From positions 1 through 8,303 of the forward strand of contig JAUXFJ010000060.1 in assembly GCA_030620065.1 (NCBI GenBank): a stretch of DNA of 8,303 bases, read 5' to 3'. The notes beneath the pieces were generated by a model that was not told the DNA's origin, made no database searches, and saw only the letters and a program-made list of their open reading frames with translations. Shown here in pieces: positions 1 to 6,384 of the stretch. Source of the DNA: Anaerolineaceae bacterium. Its GTDB lineage: Bacteria > Chloroflexota > Anaerolineae > Anaerolineales > Anaerolineaceae. Position 1 is the first letter of the stretch, and every line of letters starts with the position of its first letter. Both the position numbers and the translations under genes were made by a program.

Positions 1-234
1 AGTATCGCCGGCTTGTGCCGTGTAATCAACCAAAGTTCCTGGTGCAAAGACTGGTCGTGTCGGAAATGGTGTTATTGTTTCATTTGGGGAAATTACAGTA
101 GATGTAGGTGAGATAACAAGAAACCTGGGCGGATCACTTGGTGCACATGCCGATAGCAAAATTGTGCATAAGAAAACCGCAGCCAGCCATATTTTTATTT
201 TAGATTCACAGCCGGATTTATTATTTTTCATCAT
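1..234 (-). CDS. LysM-type lipoprotein, N-terminal part (cut by window start)
   Basis: The minus strand is open from an ATG at 234 (a second ATG follows at 231) to base 1, giving 78 codons with no stop. A charged N-terminus is followed by a hydrophobic stretch (about residues 15-28) ending in a lipobox, L-S-A-C with Cys30, so this should be a lipoprotein. A Thr/Pro-rich linker (about residues 41-66) follows. The last visible residues, VDYTAQAGDT, match the start of a LysM domain, compared with QYIVQPGDT in the lipoprotein encoded at 1975-3495. The layout is that of its two upstream neighbours, so it is probably a third paralogue, but whether it carries an M23 peptidase domain cannot be seen. 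A 146-base gap separates it from the preceding gene. The Shine-Dalgarno match is weak. Confidence 0.8.
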   Translation of the reverse strand, partial: MMKNNKSGCESKIKIWLAAVFLCTILLSACAPSDPPRFLVISPTSTVISPNETITPFPTRPVFAPGTLVDYTAQAGDT

Positions 235-286
235 TTGTCAGTTAAAGACGTTGCTATTAATCACACACAAGCCCTGTTTTAACATC

Positions 287-315
287 ATCTTATTATGCAA
301 ACATAGCTCCATCAA
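287..315 (-). promoter_or_regulatory. Possible promoter of the partial LysM lipoprotein gene
   Basis: On the minus strand TTGATG (315-310) and TAAGAT (292-287) are separated by 17 bases, each matching four of six consensus positions of a sigma70 promoter. It lies in the 146-base gap ahead of the ATG at 234. The gap is AT-rich, so chance matches are expected. Besides this I see only an 8-bp palindrome, CTGTACAG (373-380), next to the stop codon of the upstream gene. Confidence 0.25.
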
Positions 316-380
316 GGAATGTTAATATATCATAAAATTAATGATCTGGTTCCCTCACAGATGGGCTTTGACCTGTACAG

Positions 381-2033
381 CTATTCCTCTTCTCTCCTGA
401 GTTGGGATTCAAATGTACTTGCAGTGCAGGCACAAATAATTTTATCGCCTTTTATCAACCAGCCTGAATAATCCGTTGGACCTGCTTTGGCTTTCCAACC
501 ATCCAACACAAAAGCCAAAGGGCCATCCGCAGGCACCCACTCGCCGTTATATTTCCGGGCAAGATGTACATGCGTTCCGGTTGAACGCCCACCTTCACAA
601 GATGGATGCCCGATTCGATCACCAACCTCAACCCAGGCTCCAAGCGGTATGCGGTCTTTGGTTGCAATATGCATATAGAGCAAATTCCAGCCCGTTTGCT
701 CATATCCATCCCCGTCCACATCAATCACGACTGCGCCATGTCCGGAACGGACAACCAAGCCCGACACCGAAGCCAGAACCCATTCGGGAGATTTTAAACA
801 ACCTGGTCCATCGCTTGGCGGCGCAAAGTCCAGCGCGGCTCGCACATCCGCAACCCCCCAAGCTGCATGTGGACCACCCGTAAAAGCCCAAGTTTTATTA
901 AATTCAAAAGGCAAGATCATCTCGGGTTGCTCGACATCCACCGTAAAAAGTGGTTCATAAGCCTGCGCCCTTACCCAAGGGCTGCCAAACATCTGCTCAT
1001 ATTGGTTTATGATACTATTCTCACCATAGAGCGCTTCAGCCCAATCGGGCAGGTTATTCAAACGGGAGAACAGGTATATAAGCCCTGCTGTTCCACTGTT
1101 CAAATCCGGCGCGAAGCGCAGCATCGTCTTGTCCGGGAATGTCAATGCGACAATCGTGCCTTCCCGCCAGCCATAATATCCATCTGAAATTTCACCCGCT
1201 ACCCAGGCACATTGGTTAAAAAAGCCTTTTCGCTCGTAACCTACATAACCCATGGCGTAATCCTGCTCTGCAATATTGCTGGGACTGCCATAGACCCAAC
1301 CACTCTGATATTCTAATAAAGCCAATAGAAGCCTGGGGTTGACCGAATAATCCAAGGCAACTTTTGCTACAATTTCCGCGCCGCTTTGAAAGCCTGTACT
1401 GCTCAAATACTCCTCATAAGTTGAAAGATAGCCACCAGCTTCTTCAACAAAAGCAGTTACATCAAAATCCAGGGTCGAAGGTGAGTTAACAACCTCACTG
1501 TCTGGAATGAGCTTTAAGGGCGAACTGATAGAATCCAATCGCGAAGGAATGAACAAAAGCTGACCCGGGGGGATCAACCCTTCTTGTGGAAGCTCATCAG
1601 CTGAAGTGATCTCATTCAGCTCTACTCCAAAATGGATCGCCAAAACAGCCAGGCTATCGCCTGATTGTGCATAATAGAGAACTGGCGTGTCTTTTGGATA
1701 AGTAACTGGCTGAGCTTGTGTAGGCAATACAGCTTGTATTGTAGGGAAAGAAACTGTAGGATTATTGGGAAGGTCAGTCTCAAGACCTTGAGTTGAAAGC
1801 GGTAAAGCTGTGGGGGATAAAAAAAGCGCTGTCTGCTGTTCAGTAACGCTTGAAGCCGTAGTATTGGGCGCCAAGACAGGATTGACCACCAAAACACATA
1901 TCACGGATGTCAATATCAATGCAGCCAAGACCAAAAACCAGGCTCGCCTGACGCGGCGTTGATAGTATCGCTTTCTAGCGCCAGATCTGGTTGGTTTCTG
2001 AACGGCCATTCCAGGCTTCAACTGTTTGCTCAT
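381..2033 (-). CDS. Membrane-anchored LysM-M23 family metallopeptidase
   Basis: The 550-residue protein has an Arg/Lys-rich N-terminus, one membrane helix (about 32-50), a low-complexity linker (51-115), a LysM domain (about 118-163), a central alpha-helical domain (about 195-350) and a C-terminal M23 (LytM/lysostaphin-like) zinc peptidase domain (about 380-515). M23 residues visible are H389 (GGPH), D402 (LDFAPP), H455 (YMHI) and the HxH pair H488/H490 (THVH). M23 enzymes cut peptide crossbridges of peptidoglycan and LysM binds its glycan, so a wall endopeptidase tethered outside the membrane is the likely role. The spacing between H389 and D402 is unusually long. A DVDGDG loop (438-443) and the pair C412/C479 are shared with the upstream paralogue. 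The N-terminus has no lipobox, unlike its neighbours. ATG 2033 is chosen for the upstream GGTGAAAG, although it overlaps the upstream gene by 59 nt; an ATG at 2009 is the alternative. The substrate is not known. Confidence 0.87.
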   Translation of the reverse strand: MSKQLKPGMAVQKPTRSGARKRYYQRRVRRAWFLVLAALILTSVICVLVVNPVLAPNTTASSVTEQQTALFLSPTALPLSTQGLETDLPNNPTVSFPTIQAVLPTQAQPVTYPKDTPVLYYAQSGDSLAVLAIHFGVELNEITSADELPQEGLIPPGQLLFIPSRLDSISSPLKLIPDSEVVNSPSTLDFDVTAFVEEAGGYLSTYEEYLSSTGFQSGAEIVAKVALDYSVNPRLLLALLEYQSGWVYGSPSNIAEQDYAMGYVGYERKGFFNQCAWVAGEISDGYYGWREGTIVALTFPDKTMLRFAPDLNSGTAGLIYLFSRLNNLPDWAEALYGENSIINQYEQMFGSPWVRAQAYEPLFTVDVEQPEMILPFEFNKTWAFTGGPHAAWGVADVRAALDFAPPSDGPGCLKSPEWVLASVSGLVVRSGHGAVVIDVDGDGYEQTGWNLLYMHIATKDRIPLGAWVEVGDRIGHPSCEGGRSTGTHVHLARKYNGEWVPADGPLAFVLDGWKAKAGPTDYSGWLIKGDKIICACTASTFESQLRREEE

Positions 2034-3495
2034 CTTTCACCAAATATCCATCATATTCAATACCATATCCTGATGAAATCCATCCATCCATCACGAAAGG
2101 CAGTTGTCCATCTGCTGATATCCATACCCCATTATAGCGCCTTGCAATATGTAAATGCGTACCGGTTGAAAACCCACCTTCACAAGAAGGGTGCCCAATG
2201 TAGGCACCAGCTTCCAGGTAGCTGCCTGCAGCAACCCGGTCTGCGCTGCTGATATGCATATATAAAATTGTCCATCCTGTCTGTTCATACCCATCGCCAT
2301 CGAGGTCTTGTACAACAGCGCCAAGCTCAGACCGCACGATCAAGCCGGCGGCAACTGCGGTCACATAAGCATAGCTCGGGTGGCAACCAAGTGCTTCACC
2401 CGGGGGCGCAAAATCCAGTGCAGCCCAAGCTGAACCATCATCCCAGCCACCATGAGGACCGCCGGTGAAAGACCATGTAAGCCCAGGCTCGAAGGGCAGT
2501 TGCAGTTCAGGCTGCTTAAGATTCTCGGGTAGAAGGGGTTCATAAGTATAATCAAATGGGTATCCGAAGAAACCCTCAAAAGTAGCAAATAACCCATTTT
2601 CTGAGACAGCAGCTTCCCAACCCTGGCGGTTATAAAGCAAGGTCATCAAATATTGAACACCGGCAGTGCCAGCATTGATCGTTGGGTCTATCAGAATGAC
2701 GGACCCATCAGAAATAATCCATACTGATAAGGCATTGAGCTGCCACAGATAGAAACCGCGATTGAGCTCATTTGCAGCCCAGGCGAGCTGCTTATAAAGA
2801 CCTTGCCGCCAAGAATCGTAATTCCCCATTGGATAGATCAGCGTGCTTTCAGCAGGTTGGCTGCGCGTAACCCACCCGCTTTTATACTCTAAAACCGAGA
2901 GAAGTAAGCGCGGGTTCACGGAATATTCTTGTGCCACTCGCTCCACGACCTCAGCACCACTAAACGGCTTTTCATCCAAAACTTCAGTATATTGAGCAAG
3001 ATAACCGCCTGCTTCTCTTACAGCCTCTTCGGTGTTAAAAAGGACACTAAAGGGGCCATACACCAACTCGGAATCAGGGATGATCTTAAATCCGATCCCA
3101 AAATCTGTTGAGGAAACAGCCGGTATGATGAGTACCTGCCCAACTTCAATGAGATCAGGGTTGATCAAGTCATTTTGGGCCATGATCTGAGCGACTGAAA
3201 CTTGATACACCATGCCGATCTTGGCCAAAGTATCCCCTGGCTGGACAATGTATTGTTCTGATTCTGTTCTCTGTGTAGGCAGTTCTTTGGGTGGGTTCGG
3301 TGTCGGTGAGACGATCAAGGCTCCCGGAGCGCGTGTTGCAGGGGTAAAAGGTGTTTCTGTCATAGCTGCGTTCGAAGGCAAGGTACTGCCACTTGCCGGC
3401 ACCTGCCAGGCTTCATAACGCGGGGCTGGTCGGTAACAGCTCACCAAGAGCAACATCAGGATTAAACTTGCGACAGCAAAGGACTTTTTATTCAT
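1975..3495 (-). CDS. Lipoprotein LysM-M23 family metallopeptidase
   Basis: The 506-residue product begins with a lipoprotein signal (MNKKSFAV, then a hydrophobic core) ending in lipobox L-V-S-C, with Cys20 as the lipidation site. A Thr/Pro-rich linker (about 38-75) leads to a LysM domain (81-126, with YIVQPGDTL and VGQVLIIP). A central domain (about 155-315) follows, then an M23 peptidase domain (about 338-470). Zinc and catalytic candidates are H348 (GGPH), D361 (LDFAPP), H414 (YMHI), H447 and H449 (THLH). C371 and C438 lie 67 residues apart, exactly as in the paralogue at 381-2033, suggesting a disulfide. DLDGDG (397-402) could be a calcium loop. It should act on peptidoglycan outside the membrane. 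The ATG at 3495 has GAGAAAAG seven bases upstream and lies 22 bases after the deacetylase stop. Its last 59 bases, stop included, overlap the next gene in another frame, so translation may be coupled. Confidence 0.88.
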   Translation of the reverse strand: MNKKSFAVASLILMLLLVSCYRPAPRYEAWQVPASGSTLPSNAAMTETPFTPATRAPGALIVSPTPNPPKELPTQRTESEQYIVQPGDTLAKIGMVYQVSVAQIMAQNDLINPDLIEVGQVLIIPAVSSTDFGIGFKIIPDSELVYGPFSVLFNTEEAVREAGGYLAQYTEVLDEKPFSGAEVVERVAQEYSVNPRLLLSVLEYKSGWVTRSQPAESTLIYPMGNYDSWRQGLYKQLAWAANELNRGFYLWQLNALSVWIISDGSVILIDPTINAGTAGVQYLMTLLYNRQGWEAAVSENGLFATFEGFFGYPFDYTYEPLLPENLKQPELQLPFEPGLTWSFTGGPHGGWDDGSAWAALDFAPPGEALGCHPSYAYVTAVAAGLIVRSELGAVVQDLDGDGYEQTGWTILYMHISSADRVAAGSYLEAGAYIGHPSCEGGFSTGTHLHIARRYNGVWISADGQLPFVMDGWISSGYGIEYDGYLVKDEQTVEAWNGRSETNQIWR

Positions 3496-3517
3496 AAATT
3501 ATCTTTTCTCAAACCTT

Positions 3518-4627
3518 CTATTGGTTGCAATACAGCTCCAACCAGCGCAGTTCTTCCTCTTTGACCACTTCTGCAGCAGCGCTTGCTTCTTCGCTCACAC
3601 TAAGGCCTCGATCAAGAGCAAGCCATGCTGTTGTACTCCAGAACCTGGGCAACACCATCAAAGGATCGTCAATCTGGCGTTCTTCCTCTCCCAAAGGGAT
3701 CCAATTGAACATCAACGGGCCACGGGAAAAAGCGCTAAAGCCAAGCGCCAGACCAGCTTCATGCGCTATATCAACTGCCAATTGATTGAAATTGCCGCCC
3801 GGCCAAATGATTGCGGAAGGTCTTTGACCAAAATGAGCCTCCAAAAGGTTAATCGGTTTATAGATCTCCTCGCGTATCTCCTCTTCCGTCGTATACGGCT
3901 GAATGTAGATATGATTGTATCCATGCGACTGGATATCAAGGAGACCACTCGCGTTCAAATCTTCCATCCTGTCCCAGAGATCTTCGTCATTTTTAGCACT
4001 GATCCAGCCCAAGGTAAGGGTCCAATCATTCTGTTCCAAGAAAGGCATAAAAAGTTCCGTCACGCCAGGCCGACGATCATCAAGGATCATGATCATTGAT
4101 CTCGCGGGTATTTTGGCGTTTGATTCAAGAAAAGCCATGAGTTCTTCAGTAGTAATAGTTTCATATCCTAAATCCACAGCATGAGCGATAAACGCTTCGA
4201 AATCTTCAGTGCTGATGGTCGTATTATCCGTGATCTGCCGTCCGGGTTTGGCAATTGAATGGAACATTATAGGTACAACAACCGTGCCAGGTTGGCTTTT
4301 TTCCTCATCCCAGCGCATCCGCAAATATGCGCAGGTTGAATCAATATAAGAAACCGCCTCTACCCACGGGCGTAAGGCTTTACTTGTGAATGTTGGTAAA
4401 GGGCCAGGTGTGGACGTGATAGTCGGTGTGTTCGTTGCTGGAATTAAGGTTGCTGTTTGAGTAGGAGTCAGTGATGGACTCGGTGATGGTGTTTGTGTCT
4501 CAGTCACTGCTGCTGAAGCGCTGATTTCACCATTTGTCGGCATTTTAGGTATATCCGGGTTATGCGTGCAGCCCAGTAAGAGAACAACACATACCAAACC
4601 CAACAGGCTACTTTTAGTGAGTTTCAT
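3518..4627 (-). CDS. Polysaccharide deacetylase (CE4) family lipoprotein
   Basis: From the ATG at 4627 the product is 369 residues. The signal peptide (MKLTKSSLLG onward) ends in lipobox L-L-G-C with Cys20. Residues about 38-81 form a Thr/Pro/Ser-rich linker. The catalytic domain (about 112-330) keeps the NodB-homology layout: PIMFHSI (H123), motif 1 as ILDD (D183/D184), motif 2 as SHGYNH (H235 and H239, the metal pair), then RPSAIIWPGG (269-278) in the position of motif 3. CE4 enzymes remove N- or O-acetyl groups from polymers such as peptidoglycan, chitin-like or exopolysaccharide chains. Here motif 1 reads LDDRR rather than FDDG and motif 3 is WPGG rather than R-x-PYG, so activity and substrate are uncertain. 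It is the first gene of the minus-strand unit, 22 bases before the LysM-M23 lipoprotein gene. An upstream TTG at 4648 would add seven residues but spoils the signal peptide, so ATG 4627 is preferred. Confidence 0.87.
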   Translation of the reverse strand: MKLTKSSLLGLVCVVLLLGCTHNPDIPKMPTNGEISASAAVTETQTPSPSPSLTPTQTATLIPATNTPTITSTPGPLPTFTSKALRPWVEAVSYIDSTCAYLRMRWDEEKSQPGTVVVPIMFHSIAKPGRQITDNTTISTEDFEAFIAHAVDLGYETITTEELMAFLESNAKIPARSMIMILDDRRPGVTELFMPFLEQNDWTLTLGWISAKNDEDLWDRMEDLNASGLLDIQSHGYNHIYIQPYTTEEEIREEIYKPINLLEAHFGQRPSAIIWPGGNFNQLAVDIAHEAGLALGFSAFSRGPLMFNWIPLGEEERQIDDPLMVLPRFWSTTAWLALDRGLSVSEEASAAAEVVKEEELRWLELYCNQ

Positions 4628-4634
4628 GCTTGAA

Positions 4635-4640
4635 ATTATA
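4635..4640 (-). promoter_or_regulatory. -10 box just upstream of the deacetylase start
   Basis: A perfect TATAAT lies on the minus strand and ends seven bases before the ATG at 4627, so transcription would start at or next to the A of the start codon. No good -35 hexamer is found 16-18 bases upstream (CGACTG or ACGACT), and there is no Shine-Dalgarno sequence at a usable distance. The surrounding AGGTATAATT also occurs ahead of the gene at 6385. Confidence 0.5.
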
Positions 4641-4709
4641 CCTAACAATATCCGCTACAGTCGTTCTCGATATCAAATACTTCCTCAGCACCATAAATCA
4701 GCTCTTGGG

Positions 4710-4737
4710 TTGACAAATTGATGATTTCAGATAGAAT
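4710..4737 (+). promoter_or_regulatory. Sigma70-type promoter of tRNA-Leu
   Basis: A perfect -35 TTGACA (4710-4715) and a -10 TAGAAT (4732-4737, five of six) are separated by 16 bases, placing the start of transcription a few bases ahead of the mature tRNA 5' end at 4749. It is the best promoter match in the window, as expected for a stable RNA gene. Confidence 0.8.
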
Positions 4738-4748
4738 TGAACACACTG

Positions 4749-4832
<84 letters not shown>

Positions 4833-4834
4833 TC

Positions 4835-4860
4835 TGACCCCGCAAGGGGTCATTTCTTTT
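4835..4860 (+). terminator. Intrinsic terminator of tRNA-Leu
   Basis: TGACCCC (4835-4841) and GGGGTCA (4846-4852) form a perfect 7-bp stem closed by the GNRA tetraloop GCAA, followed by TTTCTTTT (4853-4860). It begins two bases after the tRNA and should end that transcript, isolating it from the gene downstream. Confidence 0.92.
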
Positions 4861-4935
4861 CCATCCCACCATTGAATGGTACAATTTGTGCATCTAGATT
4901 CTTATGATACATAAGAAGTATTTGCTTTGGTGCCT

Positions 4936-5313
4936 ATGAAAAAGTTTAAACTAACCGATCGCCGTCTGATCCTGATCGTTGTTATCATCGTATTGGTCCT
5001 GCTGATGATGGATTTTAATAACCGCATGGTGCTTTTACTGCGTTTGAATCAAGAGCGCGATCAATTGAGCACTCAGGTCTATCAGTTCGAGATGACCAAA
5101 GTAAGCTATGAGAACAAGATCATATACGCCACCTCCGCCCTTGCACTTGAAGAATGGGCGCGCGAAGAAGCTCGCATGATTGAGGAAGGTGACATACCAA
5201 TCATCATCGTCCCTCCCGCCGGGCAAACACCCGTACTAACCCCATTCCCTGCAGTTACGCAAGAACGAATAAAGAGTTGGCAGATTTGGCAGGAATTATT
5301 TTTTGGCAATTAA
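4936..5313 (+). CDS. FtsB/DivIC-like septum formation initiator protein
   Basis: The 125-residue protein has a basic N-terminus (MKKFKLTDRR), one membrane helix (about 11-25), a predicted coiled coil (about 30-62), then EEWAREEARM (72-81) and a Pro-rich tail ending with a W..W..LFF motif (115-123). This order is that of the FtsB/DivIC family, small bitopic proteins that join FtsL and FtsQ/DivIB at the division septum. Length fits the family's roughly 100-130 residues. The E.WAR.EA.M...GD segment after the coiled coil is the most telling part. The start is uncertain: ATG 4936 is used, but in-frame GTG 4930 and TTG 4927 lie better spaced from AGAAG (4915-4919) and would add two or three residues. 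It stands alone between the tRNA terminator and the hairpin at 5371. Low sequence conservation in this family keeps the exact orthology open. Confidence 0.78.
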   Translation: MKKFKLTDRRLILIVVIIVLVLLMMDFNNRMVLLLRLNQERDQLSTQVYQFEMTKVSYENKIIYATSALALEEWAREEARMIEEGDIPIIIVPPAGQTPVLTPFPAVTQERIKSWQIWQELFFGN

Positions 5314-5341
5314 TGACTAAATTCGATTCTCTCATCCCGTC

Positions 5342-5362
5342 TGGTACATCCATGGTGTACCA
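5342..5362. repeat. Perfect inverted repeat TGGTACA-N7-TGTACCA
   Basis: Seven-base arms (5342-5348 and 5356-5362) flank a 7-base centre that contains the palindrome CCATGG. It lies in the 92-base gap after the FtsB-like gene and ahead of the methyltransferase gene. The 21-base dyad fits an operator for a dimeric repressor or a short RNA hairpin. No T-run follows it, so it is not itself a terminator. Confidence 0.5.
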
Positions 5363-5370
5363 TCATATTG

Positions 5371-5397
5371 CATCCCCTCCTCCGGGGGTGTTTGGTT
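5371..5397 (+). terminator. Probable intrinsic terminator after the FtsB-like gene
   Basis: CATCCCC (5371-5377) pairs with GGGGGTG (5384-5390) with one G-U pair, around the loop TCCTCC, followed by the modest T-run TTTGGTT. The stem ends only 15 bases before the methyltransferase ATG, so it could alternatively mask or shape that gene's translation start. Confidence 0.5.
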
Positions 5398-5405
5398 AAT
5401 AAGCA

Positions 5406-6248
5406 ATGATCGTCCTATCCCATTTTCAGGTACAGCAGCTCAATCCACCACTAGGTAGCAAAGCGGTCAAGCAAATCATGTCACCCGATCTGTCTTTAAC
5501 ACAACTTGAAGTTTCGCTTTCTAAAGACGGGGTCACATTTCCCTGTACAACTCATTTATCATGGGATGATGTCGAACGCATCAAACATGCCAAAAATTCA
5601 TGTTTCAGATTAGATGCAAATGGCATCCATAAGATCCAAGAATTTTCAGAACGCAGTAACCGTTATTACAGCCTGATGCCAACAGCATCCGCGCCGACGA
5701 TGTTGATCTCAGGCATCCCCATGCACCGCATCAAAGATACCAATCCATGGGAAGATACACTCCAAAAAATCACAGCATTAGGCACCATCAAGGGCAAATT
5801 ACTGGATACCACAACAGGGTTGGGTTATACCGCGATTGCGGCTTCAAAAACAGCCGCATGGGTGATGAGCATTGAAGTCGAACCGGCTGTGTTAGGCTTG
5901 TGCAGGCAAAATCCCTGGTCACACGCTCTCTTTAACAGTCCAAATATCTCCCTAGCACTTGGAGACTGCTACGATATTATCGAATCGCTGCCTGATCATT
6001 CCTTTGACCAGATCCTGCATGACCCACCCACCTTCTCATTAGCCGGCGATCTCTATTCACATGCTTTCTACAGCGAGCTTTTTCGTGTTCTTGCTCCAAA
6101 AGGCAAGCTGTTCCATTATATCGGCAACCCAAACAGCAAAATCGGCGCCATTGTTACACGCGGGGTTATTCAACGTCTTAAGCAGGCGGGTTTTATGAGA
6201 ATCACACCAAAACCAAGCGCATTTGGACTTCTGGCTTTCAAATCCTGA
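5406..6248 (+). CDS. SAM-dependent methyltransferase resembling archaeal COG2521 family
   Basis: The 280-residue protein has an N-terminal domain (about 1-115) and a Rossmann-type methyltransferase domain. Motif I is LLDTTTGLGYTAI (132-144), the acidic end of strand beta2 is in IEVEP (E157/E159), GD is at 186-187, and motif IV is HDPPTF (205-210), followed by SLAGDLYS and LFHYIGNP (235-242). The combination of D-T-x-T-G-L-G-Y-T-A, NPWS (169-172), HDPPxFSLAG and LFHYxGNP is, from memory, the signature of the 'predicted archaeal methyltransferase' family COG2521. The DPP motif is typical of enzymes that methylate an exocyclic or ring nitrogen of nucleic acids, which favours an RNA or DNA target, but the substrate is unknown. 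The ATG at 5406 is kept because the N-terminal SHFQVQQL and LTQLEVSLSKDGVTFP segments fit the family; its Shine-Dalgarno is poor. Confidence 0.82.
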   Translation: MIVLSHFQVQQLNPPLGSKAVKQIMSPDLSLTQLEVSLSKDGVTFPCTTHLSWDDVERIKHAKNSCFRLDANGIHKIQEFSERSNRYYSLMPTASAPTMLISGIPMHRIKDTNPWEDTLQKITALGTIKGKLLDTTTGLGYTAIAASKTAAWVMSIEVEPAVLGLCRQNPWSHALFNSPNISLALGDCYDIIESLPDHSFDQILHDPPTFSLAGDLYSHAFYSELFRVLAPKGKLFHYIGNPNSKIGAIVTRGVIQRLKQAGFMRITPKPSAFGLLAFKS

Positions 6249-6369
6249 AGTTATTAAATGCCTGACCACTCTCCTCCTGTGTAGTTGCCTGTCTTATTCA
6301 TCCTTTTTAATTTGCTGGGACTTCAGCATAAACCGTCATCAATCATAAATAAGAGCAATTTTTCTCAGG

Positions 6370-6375
6370 TATAAT
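6370..6375 (+). promoter_or_regulatory. -10 box just upstream of the MazG-like gene
   Basis: A perfect TATAAT ends nine bases before the ATG at 6385, so transcription should start within about three bases of the start codon. The -35 region is poor (AAATAA at a 17-base spacing), and no Shine-Dalgarno sits between the box and the ATG. The rest of the 136-base gap from 6249 holds no gene or convincing terminator. Confidence 0.5.
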
Positions 6376-6384
6376 TCCTAGATT

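Noticed and set aside
381..3495. Reading the two LysM-M23 genes as one broken or frameshifted gene
   Set aside because: Each has its own start, export or anchor signal, LysM domain and full set of M23 residues, so they are two intact paralogues.
3521..4099. A 192-codon open frame on the plus strand
   Set aside because: It lies wholly inside the deacetylase gene on the other strand, has no recognisable domain, and the minus-strand protein has clear signal peptide and catalytic motifs.
6245..6326. Inverted match CTGAAGT/ACTTCAG and a small GCTG/CAGC hairpin after the methyltransferase gene
   Set aside because: Arms are short, the first pair is separated by 68 bases, and neither is followed by a T-run, so they do not make a convincing terminator.
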